Shown piece after piece: positions 15,903-24,393 of a stretch of 64,000 bases of DNA. Position numbers and translations under genes: made by a program. The notes under the pieces were generated by a model. The model was not told where the DNA came from and ran no database searches. It worked only from the letters and a program-made list of their open reading frames with translations. Source of the stretch: Rubrobacter_A sp965214435 (GTDB taxonomy: Bacteria > Actinomycetota > Rubrobacteria > Rubrobacterales > Rubrobacteraceae); assembly GCA_965214435.1 (NCBI GenBank), contig OZ243960.1, forward strand, positions 2,294,001 through 2,358,000, written 5' to 3'. The first letter of the stretch is position 1, and each line of letters starts with the position of its first letter.

Positions 15903-17975
15903 TTGAGAGGTCTAACGAACGTAAGGGAGAGATCTTCCCTCAGCCATCCGGTAATAAAAATACTAGTTTTCTTGCTTCTATTTACCGGATTGTTCGCCAT
16001 ACTTCTAGGGCCGGAATACTCCGGTGTGGCCGACGCGCAGGAGGGGAACGACGGGGCGGACAGCATCACCTTGAGCGTCCCGAAGGTAGTGCCGGTCGGG
16101 GTGGATTTTGCCCAGGAGATAGAGGCCACGGGTAGGGTGGAGCAGCCACTGGAGCTCTCCGTGGCGGGTCAGAACTACACCGTGGAGCCCGGCGCCTTCG
16201 AGGAGGCTGACTCCGGGAGCGGGTACGTGGCGACGGTCGAGGGTGTGTCGGCCCCGCAGACCGGCGACTTTACGATGAGCCTCTCGCAGGGCGGTAGCGT
16301 GCTCACCGAGGGGACGGCGAACGCCATCTGGGGCTGGCTCACCATCCTGCCGCCGCTGTTGGCTATCGGGATAGCCCTGATCTCGCGCCAGGTAATACCG
16401 GCTCTGGTGCTCGGTATCTATGTCGGGGCGGTCATAGTCTACGGGCTCTCGCTCGGGGGGCTGTGGTACGGACTGCTCGACACCATACAGGTCTACATAG
16501 CGCAGGCTATCGTGCCGCCGAGCGGCGACATCGGGCACGTGGCGATCATCTTATTCACGCTGATGATGGGCGGCCTAATAGGGATCGTCTACAAAAACGG
16601 CGGGGCGTACGGTATCGCCGACCGGGTAAGCCGCTTCGCCAGCACCCCGCGGCGGGGTCAGGTTTCGACCAGCGGCCTCGGGTTCGCCATCTTCTTCTCG
16701 ACCTACGCCAACTCGCTCGTTATCGGCAACACCATGCGCCCGGTCACCGACCGCTTGAAGATCTCGCGCGAAAAGCTGGCGTACATCGTGGACTCGACCG
16801 CGGCGCCGCTGGCGGCCATCGCTATAATCTCGACCTGGATCGGCTTTGAGTTGGGGCTGATCGAGACCTCGGTGTCGGGTATCAGCTTCGACCAGGGAGC
16901 TTACTCGATCTTCCTGAACTCCCTGCCGTACAACTTCTACCCGATCTGGGCGCTGATCTTCGTCCTGGCGGTCGGCTTTTCGGGCCGGGACTACGGTCCG
17001 ATGCTCAAGGCCGAGCGCCGCGCCCGCAACGAGGGCAAGGTGCTTCGTGACGGTGCGGACGTGGACGAGAACGCCACCGGCGACAGCGGCGACCTCCAGG
17101 TAAAAGACGGCATCCCCCAGCGGGCCTACAACGCCGTTATCCCGATAGCCGTCCTGATCGGCACGGTCGCGGTCGGGCTCTACGTTACGGGTACCGGGGA
17201 GTCCATCCGGGACATTATCGGGAGCGCCGATACGAGCAAGGTGCTGTTGTGGGCCGGATTCCTGGGTGTCCTGGTAGCGGTCCTGATGTCCGTCGGCCAG
17301 CGCCTCCTGACGCTCGCGGAGTCCATGGACGCCTGGTACGGCGGCCTGAAGTCCGTACTGTTCGTAATGATAATCCTGACCCTCGCCTGGGCGATCTCTG
17401 CGGTCGCTGAGACTTTGAAGACGGCCAACTATCTGGTCTCCGTGCTCGGCGATGCTCTCCCGCCAGCCATGCTGCCGGCACTGATATTTATTCTAGCCGC
17501 CGCGGTCTCGTTCGCGGTCGGGACCAGTTGGGGCACGATGGGCATCCTCATGCCGCTAGCGGTGCCGCTGGTCTGGACGCTACTCCAGAACAACGGCATG
17601 GCGGACCCCGAGCACTACCACATCATGTACGCGACCATCGGGACCGTGCTGGCCGGTAGTGTGTGGGGCGACCACTGCTCCCCGATCTCCGACACGACGA
17701 TCATCTCCTCGGTGGCCGCAGGTTCGGACCATATTGACCACGTCCGAACCCAGATACCATACGCGCTGACCGTCGGCGGTGCTGCGTTGGTGATCGGGCT
17801 GATCCCAACCGGCTTCGGGGTACCGGCCTGGATCACGCTGCCCGTGGGGGCCGTGGCCCTGGTCGCCTTCCTCCTGCTCTTCGGCAAGAAGGTGGACACG
17901 AAAGAAGGAGGACAGGGAGGACAGGAGCAGCGGCAGCCGGCCGAAGAACCCGCTGCCGAAACCGCCTCGAGCTAA
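15903..17975 (+). CDS. NhaC-family Na+/H+ antiporter with extra N-terminal extracytoplasmic domain
   Basis: A 690-residue protein. From about residue 145 it is a typical NhaC-type transporter with 10-12 helices and conserved patches (STYANSLVIGNTMRPVTDR, VGTSWGTMGILMP, GSVWGDHCSPISDTTI). The DHCSPISDTT motif is diagnostic. The first 145 residues are different: a signal-anchor helix (residues 16-37) ending ADAQEG, then a beta-rich domain of about 90 residues, unusual for the family. TTG start at 15903 with GAGGGGG 4 nt upstream. Exports Na+ (or other substrate) in exchange for protons. A strong hairpin follows the stop. Confidence 0.9.
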   Translation: MRGLTNVRERSSLSHPVIKILVFLLLFTGLFAILLGPEYSGVADAQEGNDGADSITLSVPKVVPVGVDFAQEIEATGRVEQPLELSVAGQNYTVEPGAFEEADSGSGYVATVEGVSAPQTGDFTMSLSQGGSVLTEGTANAIWGWLTILPPLLAIGIALISRQVIPALVLGIYVGAVIVYGLSLGGLWYGLLDTIQVYIAQAIVPPSGDIGHVAIILFTLMMGGLIGIVYKNGGAYGIADRVSRFASTPRRGQVSTSGLGFAIFFSTYANSLVIGNTMRPVTDRLKISREKLAYIVDSTAAPLAAIAIISTWIGFELGLIETSVSGISFDQGAYSIFLNSLPYNFYPIWALIFVLAVGFSGRDYGPMLKAERRARNEGKVLRDGADVDENATGDSGDLQVKDGIPQRAYNAVIPIAVLIGTVAVGLYVTGTGESIRDIIGSADTSKVLLWAGFLGVLVAVLMSVGQRLLTLAESMDAWYGGLKSVLFVMIILTLAWAISAVAETLKTANYLVSVLGDALPPAMLPALIFILAAAVSFAVGTSWGTMGILMPLAVPLVWTLLQNNGMADPEHYHIMYATIGTVLAGSVWGDHCSPISDTTIISSVAAGSDHIDHVRTQIPYALTVGGAALVIGLIPTGFGVPAWITLPVGAVALVAFLLLFGKKVDTKEGGQGGQEQRQPAEEPAAETASS

Positions 17976-17989
17976 CCGCACCACCACCT

Positions 17990-18028
17990 CTTAGCACCCG
18001 GTGCCGGGGTTCGGCACCGGGTGCTAAG
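17990..18028. terminator. Long perfect hairpin, probable terminator
   Basis: A 17-bp perfect stem (left arm 17990-18006, CTTAGCACCCGGTGCCG; right arm 18012-18028) with a 5-nt loop, 14 bp after the antiporter stop. The following bases are CTCTTCCTG, not a proper U-run. Same design as the 4902-4945 hairpin: long stem, no U-tract. Confidence 0.65.
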
Positions 18029-18036
18029 CTCTTCCT

Positions 18037-18501
18037 GTGGACTCTACGCAAACTCAAGCTGGCCGGCACTTCACGGTAGCGGTGTTCGTCGTGTGGCAGG
18101 GAAAGGTACTGCTCCACCGCCACCGCAAGCTCGGCATGTGGCTGCCGCCGGGCGGCCACATAGAACCCGGAGAGTTGCCGGACGAGGCCGCCGCACGCGA
18201 GGTGCTCGAAGAGACGGGTTTGCGGGTCAAGTTGGTCGGCGAGAAGCGGGAGGACGTAGAAGACCCGGTACAGCTTTACCGGCCGGCCGGTGTACAGTTA
18301 GAGCACATCGGCCCCGGACACGAGCATATAGACCTGATCTACTTCGCCAAACCTCTCGGAGAGACCAAAATCCGCGACGAGTTCGCCGGGGAAAAGGTCG
18401 GCTGGTATGGCCCCGGAGACTGGGACGCGATGGAGGTAAACGCCGAGGTTCGCGGCTGGTGCGAGAGAGCCCTTGCCGCCGCGAACAAGCAAAACTGCTA
18501 A
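18037..18501 (+). CDS. Nudix hydrolase
   Basis: A 154-residue Nudix protein. The Nudix box reads GHIEPGELPDEAAAREVLEE then TGL, residues about 46-68, with all the catalytic Glu positions kept. The N-terminal strand TVAVFVVWQGKVLLHRHRK is normal. GTG start lies only 8 bp after the antiporter's hairpin, so the transcript either starts within the hairpin region or reads through it; a weak ribosome site precedes it. Substrate is a nucleoside diphosphate derivative, not predictable. Confidence 0.85.
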   Translation: MDSTQTQAGRHFTVAVFVVWQGKVLLHRHRKLGMWLPPGGHIEPGELPDEAAAREVLEETGLRVKLVGEKREDVEDPVQLYRPAGVQLEHIGPGHEHIDLIYFAKPLGETKIRDEFAGEKVGWYGPGDWDAMEVNAEVRGWCERALAAANKQNC

Positions 18502-18610
18502 CCCTCGCCGCTCTAAACATATCTATGACTGGCACCCGGACTTCCTCACCGGAGCACTAGGGCGTACAATGCATAAAGAAATGAGGATTTGAACACTGGA
18601 AAGGGATGCG

Positions 18611-19483
18611 ATGGGCGCGCCGGGGAAGTTACATGAACTGGTCGAGCGATTCGACAGGAACCTGGCGGCTTACAAGTCCGGCGACTACAACGAGACGCAG
18701 GCCCGCGGGGACTTTATAGACCCGTTGATGGGTCTGCTCGGGTGGGACGTCCACAACCGGCAGGGCAAAGCTCCGGCTTACCGGGACGTGATCGAGGAGG
18801 ACCGCGTAAAGGTCGGCGGTGGCACGAAAGCCCCGGACTACGGCTTCTACGCGGGCGGAGAGCGGCGCTTTTTCCTGGAAGCCAAAAAGCCATCCGTGGA
18901 CATCGCCGGGGACGTAGCACCCGCCGTCCAACTCAGACGCTACGCGTGGTCGGCAAAGCTCCCACTCTCCATCCTCACGGACTTCAAGGAGTTCGCCGTC
19001 TACGACTGCCGCTTCGAGCCGGTGAAAAAGGATAAGTCTTCGACCGCCCGGCTAGACTTTATAACCTACGACAAATATACCGACCGCTGGGACGACATCG
19101 AGGGACTCTTCTCCTGCGAGGCGGTGCTTTCGGGGTCGCTTGAGAAGTATGCTGAGTCTAACCGGAAGAGACGTGGTACCCAGACGGTGGATGCGGCTTT
19201 CCTGCGCGAGATCGAGGATTGGAGGAGCGCCCTGGCCCGCGACCTCGCCGCCCGCAACGACCTGAACACCCGCCAGCTAAACCACGCGGTGCAGCTCACG
19301 ATAGACCGACTGATCTTCCTCCGCATGGCCGAAGACCGGGGCATCGAGGACTATGGCCGGCTGCTCGGCCTCGTCAACGGAAACAACACATACGGACGCC
19401 TCGTGGAGCAGTTCCGCGACGCCGACGACCTCTATAATTCCGGCCTCTTCCACTTCCGGGATGAGCGTAGCTTTAAAGGCTAG
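18611..19483 (+). pseudogene. N-terminal fragment of type IIG-like restriction-modification protein
   Basis: 290 residues with the N-terminal nuclease region of large restriction-modification proteins. The PD-(D/E)xK nuclease core is visible: DFIDPLMGLLGWDV, KAPDYGFYAGGERRFFLEAKKPSVDI (Asp then E-A-K). It continues into the helical part (LTIDRLIFLRMAEDRGIEDYG, YNSGLFHF) and then ends with TAG just where full-length proteins continue into the methyltransferase (NPPY) part. Homologues I know are 900-1,100 residues. The stop overlaps the end of the opposing HEPN gene. Three separate copies of the C-terminal tail of the same protein type follow downstream, so the gene is broken, not a natural short protein. 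Confidence 0.8.
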
Positions 19484-21036
19484 GAAGAGCCGCCCAGCGG
19501 TTGGTTGAGAGGACGTTCTGGCCACCCTTTCGCAGAACGATCCACATAGTTGCCCTCATACTCCAAAAGCTTAAGCAAGACTCGGTTGAATAACGTTTCA
19601 TAAGACAGCGTGTCATTGAGCATCTTCTGATAATTAGCAGGATCGAGAATCTCCGAAGAACCATGTGCCATCGGATGCCTTGCTTTTATAGCCCTATTCT
19701 CTACCTCTCCTATAGGCAACGCTATCTCGTCAAAAAAGAGCTCAAATTTTTCGTTTGTTCCCATAGGGCGCGCACTGGCATTACGAAGACGCCCCATTAT
19801 CTGGTCTTTATACTTCTCGCCTTCGAGCTTCTTTTCGATAGCCACGAGTTCATCTTTAAGCAACCCTTTGAACTTTCTTTCGCGCATGTAGATAAAGCTT
19901 AGTTTCCGACCCTTGGATTTGAACCAAGCGTTCATTATCATCTCAAGATTGGTTTGGAGCTCGGGGAGGTTGCCCCCTAGAGGCAACTGTTTCGATAACC
20001 AGTAACCCCACAGAGCCTCGTTTAACTTCAACTCGTCTTTCAGTGCCAAATAATTGGGCACCAGCCGACGCAGTAACCCTTCAAGGTTTTCTGAAGTCCC
20101 GTGGATGTCTATCTTTATGGGCGGCTTTTCGGAGGACTGGCACAGAGCTACCAAGTTGTCCTCCGCCGGGCTAGTCGCCACTTGCTCCAGGGGTTGGCCG
20201 CGTTCGTCGAAGCTAGTTGAGCCCACGCCTATGAGTGGACGCCCTATAACAAAACTAACGAAGTTGGCTATCGCGTCTCTAACATCAGCTTCGGGGATGC
20301 CTCCCCAATCTTCTCTGTACTCTATACTCATGCAATCTGACCAAGGAGGACCAAGCTCCTTGACCACAGGCTCGACAACAAAACTGACTTCTGGAGTTTC
20401 AATAAAGGCGTAACGGTCCGAGGTGCTCATCCCAGCTCCCTCGAAGGTGACGTCTTCTCCAAAAGATTCTCGTTTTTTCCGGTACTCTTCCTTGAACTCT
20501 CTTTCCACGAGGCGCGGGTAAGGTAGCATGCTTTTGTGACTATTCAGGTACCATTCTGTCAGCCAGACTCTCTGTGACCATTCGCGGCTTAGGATTCTCC
20601 GAACGCTGTAGGTTTTTAGATCGGCTTCGAAGGAGTTCTCAAGGTACTTGTAAGAAATACCGCTGAGTAAACAGTGCTCTAGCCTGTAATCGACCATCCC
20701 GTAATCGCTCGAGCCTTCGATCTCAAAAGTTGAAGTGATAATGCCGACCTCTCCAGACCCAGGGAGCAAATCTTTGGGTTCATTGGAAGTGCCAGTTATC
20801 TTAGCCTTGATCTTGTATTGGTCGTCTCTCCACACTTCAATCTTCTCAGACCCCGGTGGTAAGTTCGTAGACTCCCTCAGATGGTCTATCTCCCACTTAC
20901 CCTGAAGTCCTTCCCACGAGATCCTCGGTAAGTAGGGAGTTTTATTGCTTTCCAAGCTGCCCTCTCTTATCTTCTCTTTAATCCACCGTGAGGCCCTTTG
21001 TCCACTCAACAGTATATGATATGCATTCTCAACCAA
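19480..21036 (-). CDS. HEPN-domain protein, putative antiphage effector (ApeA-like)
   Basis: A 518-residue protein with much lower GC than the surroundings. The C-terminal region is helical and contains R453-H-P-M-A-H458, the R-x4-H motif of HEPN RNases, followed by the expected last helix. The N-terminal 250 residues are beta-rich, and the layout (large N-terminal domain, C-terminal HEPN) is that of ApeA, a single-gene abortive-infection RNase. Start is TTG at 21036, three bases after an in-frame stop with no good ribosome site, so the N-terminus could be truncated by the rearrangement. It replaces the missing middle of the restriction gene. Function is inferred; no homology search was possible. 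Confidence 0.6.
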   Translation of the reverse strand: MVENAYHILLSGQRASRWIKEKIREGSLESNKTPYLPRISWEGLQGKWEIDHLRESTNLPPGSEKIEVWRDDQYKIKAKITGTSNEPKDLLPGSGEVGIITSTFEIEGSSDYGMVDYRLEHCLLSGISYKYLENSFEADLKTYSVRRILSREWSQRVWLTEWYLNSHKSMLPYPRLVEREFKEEYRKKRESFGEDVTFEGAGMSTSDRYAFIETPEVSFVVEPVVKELGPPWSDCMSIEYREDWGGIPEADVRDAIANFVSFVIGRPLIGVGSTSFDERGQPLEQVATSPAEDNLVALCQSSEKPPIKIDIHGTSENLEGLLRRLVPNYLALKDELKLNEALWGYWLSKQLPLGGNLPELQTNLEMIMNAWFKSKGRKLSFIYMRERKFKGLLKDELVAIEKKLEGEKYKDQIMGRLRNASARPMGTNEKFELFFDEIALPIGEVENRAIKARHPMAHGSSEILDPANYQKMLNDTLSYETLFNRVLLKLLEYEGNYVDRSAKGWPERPLNQPLGGSS

Positions 21037-21130
21037 AGGCTAGGATCCTGTAGGCCCGGAAGCTAGGAAACAGTGCTCTATAGCTTACCCCCTAATATAC
21101 CCAGTACTGGAGCATGGCGAGAGTACATGA

Positions 21131-21379
21131 CGAACCACCATCCGCACCATAAACTTCTCCGACGCGGAGGATGCGGCGCGGCACGAGACGATGGTGGGGC
21201 TGGTGGGGCGGATGCTGGAGCTGCACGAGAAGCTGGCGGGGGCGAAGATCGAGCGGGAGCGGACGGTGATCGGGCACCAGATCTTCGCCACTGATAAGCA
21301 GATAGACACCTTGGTCTACGAGCTATACGGCCTCACCGACGAGGAGATAAGGATAGTCGAGGAGGCGACGGCCCGATAA
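21131..21379 (+). pseudogene. Orphan C-terminal tail of restriction-modification protein, copy 1
   Basis: An 82-codon open stretch after a TGA at 21128, reading RTTIRTINFSDAEDAARHET then MVGLVGRMLELHEKLAGAK and ending IVEEATAR-stop. This is the typical last part of type IIG/Eco57I-like proteins (INFSDxxxxARH, coiled MxxLVxxMLxLHxxL, IDxLVYELYGLTxEEIxIVE). It is in the same orientation as the N-terminal fragment at 18611, but about 1.6 kb of unrelated HEPN gene lies between. It is the longest of three copies. Confidence 0.8.
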
Positions 21380-21432
21380 TAGGCTTGACGTATGATTGTG
21401 AAGTTTCTGCAAGCTAGCGAAGATGTCCTCAT

Positions 21433-21948
21433 TTACCTCCAATCGAAACGAACTTCCAGGGAACGGAGCATAGAAAAAGTGTCCAGCCACGGTACGCCGA
21501 ATTGGCGGCAGACGTTCGGAATAGGCACCTTTTTCCTGATGTTTGGGTCAAAGACCTCGTGTGTAACAACTATAAGTCCATGCACTTCTGCGTAGGCGAC
21601 AAGCCAGCCATCTGCGACGCGGGCGAACTCCTCTTTCGCGCTTTGTCGAAAATTTCCATTATTCTGCACCCATGTCATCATCTTGCTAAAAGCTTGTACT
21701 GTCCCTTCTTCTGCAGAAGATGCGAACAGTTCATTTGGTGCCTGCTTGACCCAGGTATCCAAAGTGTCGCCTTCAGTTACTTCGTCTCGGACTCGGTCGA
21801 TACTCAGCAAGCGAGTTTCCCGGCAGTAGTGCTCTAAACATTCCCAAAAGCCGGGACAAAGATCCATTGCATAGTAACGTTGGTGGGCTTCTATAAAGAC
21901 GTTTGTATCGAGAAGAAAAGTGTCTGAAGGCTGATCGGTCAAGCTCAA
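21433..21948 (-). CDS. DUF4411 PIN-like protein, putative toxin
   Basis: A 171-residue protein. FLLDTNVFIEAH near the N-terminus and ADGWLVAYA plus VVTHE in the C-terminal half give the acidic residues of the PIN RNase fold, in the DUF4411 arrangement. Its start overlaps the end of the HTH/ImmA gene by four bases (ATGA), the usual layout for DUF4411 toxin and COG2856-type partner. AT-rich compared with the chromosome. Probably an RNase toxin neutralised by its neighbour; target unknown. Confidence 0.8.
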   Translation of the reverse strand: MSLTDQPSDTFLLDTNVFIEAHQRYYAMDLCPGFWECLEHYCRETRLLSIDRVRDEVTEGDTLDTWVKQAPNELFASSAEEGTVQAFSKMMTWVQNNGNFRQSAKEEFARVADGWLVAYAEVHGLIVVTHEVFDPNIRKKVPIPNVCRQFGVPWLDTFSMLRSLEVRFDWR

Positions 21949-23111
21949 TCTCCATACCGCTGTGCGAGTTCGTTGAACGTTTCGCCTTTCAGTCCGGTAA
22001 GCGAGTAGGCGTCTCGATAGAGCAGTCGTCCTTCTCTAACAGCGCGTACTATCGCACTACCGAATGGCTTGCCAATACGAAAATTTTGGTTGTTCCAGAA
22101 ATTTCCGCCGCCTTCGCCACTTAGTTTTACCCGTCGTTCATCTTCCTGCCATGCACGATAAAACTCGAAATAAGTAGCTTGATCTATCAGTTTCAGATCA
22201 AGCACGCTGCGAGCGGCAACGAGGGTGCTCACCTTGAAATACCGTGCCAGGAACTCGTAAGGTTCCTCTTCGCTTTGAGCTCGTTCCCAGACGACACGCA
22301 ACTCATCCTCTGGTACGAGAAACTCTGCGGCTACCTTGTTACAGAACTGCTCTATCTCACTAGGCAGTGGCAAGAAGTTTTGGGTGAAATTAGAGACCCC
22401 CTCAGCTCCAATCCATACATGAGCCAGCTCGTGTACAAGCGTAAACATCTGCGCCGCCTTGAAATCTGCGTTGTTTACAAAGATCAGCGGCGCATATTCA
22501 TCTACCAGTGCAAAACCGCGAAACTCGTCAGGGTCGAGTTTTCGATGTGTATTGTTCTCCACTACACCGTTGGCAACTACTAACACCCCAGTTGCCTCAA
22601 TGTCTCCGCGTAAACGGCTCAGTGCACCGGTCCAGGTGCTTTCTGCACTGGCCCATTGTAGCTCCAGCCCAAGCCATGTACGCATGTCGCCGGCAACTTC
22701 TCTCGGGTGTACATTTAACCCAGCGCTGCCAACAAACTCCAAGGGCTCGTTGCCCTTCTCAATCAGCTCGTCGCGCATCCAGGACTGCCGACGCTGCATC
22801 AATTGAACAGTATCCAGCAACTCTGGACTAGGTCTGCGAAGCGGGTGGTCATCAGCAGTACGAAAATCGGAAATCGGCAGGCGATCTTCTACTGGCTTAG
22901 ACAGATAAAGGTAGCCTACGGCGGTGTGAGTATGATGCGCTAGCTTATCCACCTGCGGCAGAGTAATCTGTCCAGATTCTTCCCAAGCTTGGACACGTTC
23001 AGGCTTTACCCCAACTTTACGAGCTACGCTCTCAATTTCCAAGCCGCTCCGCTCTCGTGCCCAGCGCAACACCTCAGGCTGCAAAGTGATCTGAATGTTT
23101 CTGCCAGTCAT
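21945..23111 (-). CDS. HTH-ImmA/IrrE metallopeptidase-like protein, putative antitoxin
   Basis: A 388-residue protein. Residues about 10-55 are a Xre-type helix-turn-helix (LEIESVARKVGVKPERVQAWE), and an ImmA/IrrE peptidase domain contains H227-E-L-A-H231. First gene of a two-gene unit with the DUF4411 PIN protein. HTH plus IrrE proteins in this arrangement act as antitoxin and autoregulator, or as cI-like repressor cleavers in phage and ICE regions. Low GC. The C-terminal 70 residues have extra WQEDER/FRIGKPFG segments often seen in this family. Confidence 0.85.
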   Translation of the reverse strand: MTGRNIQITLQPEVLRWARERSGLEIESVARKVGVKPERVQAWEESGQITLPQVDKLAHHTHTAVGYLYLSKPVEDRLPISDFRTADDHPLRRPSPELLDTVQLMQRRQSWMRDELIEKGNEPLEFVGSAGLNVHPREVAGDMRTWLGLELQWASAESTWTGALSRLRGDIEATGVLVVANGVVENNTHRKLDPDEFRGFALVDEYAPLIFVNNADFKAAQMFTLVHELAHVWIGAEGVSNFTQNFLPLPSEIEQFCNKVAAEFLVPEDELRVVWERAQSEEEPYEFLARYFKVSTLVAARSVLDLKLIDQATYFEFYRAWQEDERRVKLSGEGGGNFWNNQNFRIGKPFGSAIVRAVREGRLLYRDAYSLTGLKGETFNELAQRYGD

Positions 23112-23199
23112 CTCGTAGCCTTCAATCTAGCGGACCATCCCCGGCTATCTAATATTACTGCAAACATCATATCTCGACACTTCTCTCTTACTAGCGGAG

Positions 23200-23337
23200 G
23201 CGAAGATTGGGCGGGCGCGAACGATGATCGGGCACCAGATCTCCGCTACCGACCAGCAGATAGACAACCTGGTCTACGAGCTCTACGATCTCACCGACGA
23301 GGAGATACAGATAGTCGAGGAGGCTACGGCCCGGTAG
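23200..23337 (+). pseudogene. Orphan C-terminal tail of restriction-modification protein, copy 2
   Basis: 46 codons (including stop) reading AKIGRARTMIGHQISATDQQ to IVEEATAR-stop, without a plausible own start at the left end. The amino acids match copy 1 at 37 of 45 positions, counted by eye. The match begins at the GCGAAGAT codons and ends at the same stop, giving 138 bp in all copies. Preceded by unrelated DNA, followed by the MazEF-like pair. Confidence 0.8.
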
Positions 23338-23386
23338 TCGGTATGGTAAAGCCTGTACTAGAATCCAGGGAGCGGAGAAGGGGCAC

Positions 23387-23638
23387 ATGGTGGAGAGCAT
23401 GTTCAGAGCTATCGAGACTACGGGGACGGTAGACGAGCGGCGGCGGTTACGCCTCGACGAGCCGCTGCCAGTAGCTTCTGGCAAGGTGCGGGTTATCGTC
23501 TTGATCCCCGAAGAAGATGGGGATGAAAAGGAGTGGTTGCACGCGGCAGCTACCAACCCCGCATTCGATTTCCTGAACGACCCTGAAGAAGACATCTATA
23601 CCCCCGACGACGGACGGCCTTTTGGCGACAAAGGGTAA
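23387..23638 (+). CDS. Putative antitoxin of MazEF-like pair
   Basis: An 83-residue acidic protein: N-terminal FRAIETTGTVDERRRLRLDE resembles AbrB/DUF-type antitoxin openings, the centre KVRVIVLIPEED closes the strand set, and the acidic C-terminus (DPEEDIYTPDDGRPFGD) would wrap the toxin. It overlaps the toxin start by 17 bp. ATG at 23387; ATG at 23399 is an alternative with GGTGGAG just upstream. Confidence 0.75.
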   Translation: MVESMFRAIETTGTVDERRRLRLDEPLPVASGKVRVIVLIPEEDGDEKEWLHAAATNPAFDFLNDPEEDIYTPDDGRPFGDKG

Positions 23639-23969
23639 GGTCGTCCTCCTCCCGTTTCCTTTCGACGATCTCTCCGCCACAAAGGTACGTCCCGCCGTTT
23701 GTCTGACAGAACCCGTAGGTCTTTACGAGCATATAGTCCTAGCTTTCATAACGAGCCGTACACCGGAAAAGTTACTTGAGACAGATGTGGTGCTGTCCTC
23801 CGAACGGTCCGGTTACGGGCAAACAGGGTCGCGCCTGCCGTCCGTACTACGCCTGCACCGCTTGATGACCGTTGCGACCTCCTTGATCCGGCGCGAGCTA
23901 GGTGTTCTCTCGCCCGATATGCAGACAGAAGTTGACGAAAAGCTGCGACGACTGTTCGACCTGAAATAG
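23622..23969 (+). CDS. PemK/MazF family toxin
   Basis: A 115-residue protein. VVLLPFPFDDLSATKVRPAV is the PemK/MazF opening strand (with the usual substitution of PFPF), and LPSVLRLHRLMTV is the second conserved segment. Predicted sequence-specific mRNA interferase. TTG start overlaps the antitoxin reading frame, indicating translational coupling. GC content is nearer to the chromosome than the HEPN and ImmA cargo upstream. Confidence 0.85.
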   Translation: MATKGKVVLLPFPFDDLSATKVRPAVCLTEPVGLYEHIVLAFITSRTPEKLLETDVVLSSERSGYGQTGSRLPSVLRLHRLMTVATSLIRRELGVLSPDMQTEVDEKLRRLFDLK

Positions 23970-23974
23970 ATCGA

Positions 23975-24121
23975 ATGGTCGAGGCGAAGATCGAGCGGGA
24001 GCGGACGGTGATCGGGCACCCGTTCTCGGCCACCGACCGCCAGATAGACACTCTGGTCTACGAACTCTACGGTTTCACCGACGAGGAGATCCGGATAGTC
24101 GAGGAGGCGACGGCCCGGTAG
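23975..24121 (+). pseudogene. Orphan C-terminal tail of restriction-modification protein, copy 3
   Basis: 49 codons from ATG at 23975 (MVEAKIERERTVIGHPFSAT to IVEEATAR-stop). It matches copy 1 at 40 of 45 residues over the shared part. It begins 5 bp after the MazF stop. The match starts at the same GAGGCGAAGAT point as copy 2, so both share one left breakpoint. No independent function is expected. Confidence 0.8.
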
Positions 24122-24125
24122 TGAT

Positions 24126-24389
24126 GTGGAAGGTTTAGAAAGGTTCGAGTTTGCGCCCTATTTCGAGCGCAGGGTTATAAACGATCCGGTTCGCAGTAGC
24201 CGGGTGTTGCCGCACGTCGCGGGCACAATAAACGACCCGGAAGAAACAATGACGCAGTCGGATGGAAAGGTGCGCCACTGGCGTTACGTGCCTGAGTTGG
24301 GACACCACATCCGGGTAGTAACCACTGCTGACGGGGCGCTTTTCAACGCCCACGAGGATTCAGCATATACTAAAAGGAAGAGGAGGTAG
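24126..24389 (+). CDS. DUF4258-like small protein
   Basis: An 87-residue protein with GTG start immediately after tail copy 3. Pattern FxxYFERRVINDPVRS... then KVRHWRYVPELGHHIRVVTTADG: this is the layout I know from small proteins encoded right before DUF2283 genes (HxxxDP..., IRHWxxVPElGxxLRVVTxxDG), sometimes called DUF4258-like. The pair is proposed as toxin-antitoxin, but the evidence is context only. Confidence 0.65.
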   Translation: MEGLERFEFAPYFERRVINDPVRSSRVLPHVAGTINDPEETMTQSDGKVRHWRYVPELGHHIRVVTTADGALFNAHEDSAYTKRKRR

Positions 24390-24393
24390 CAAC

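Noticed and set aside
21392..21595. Plus-strand open frame opposite the DUF4411 gene
   Set aside because: Antisense to a well-supported gene and without coding features.
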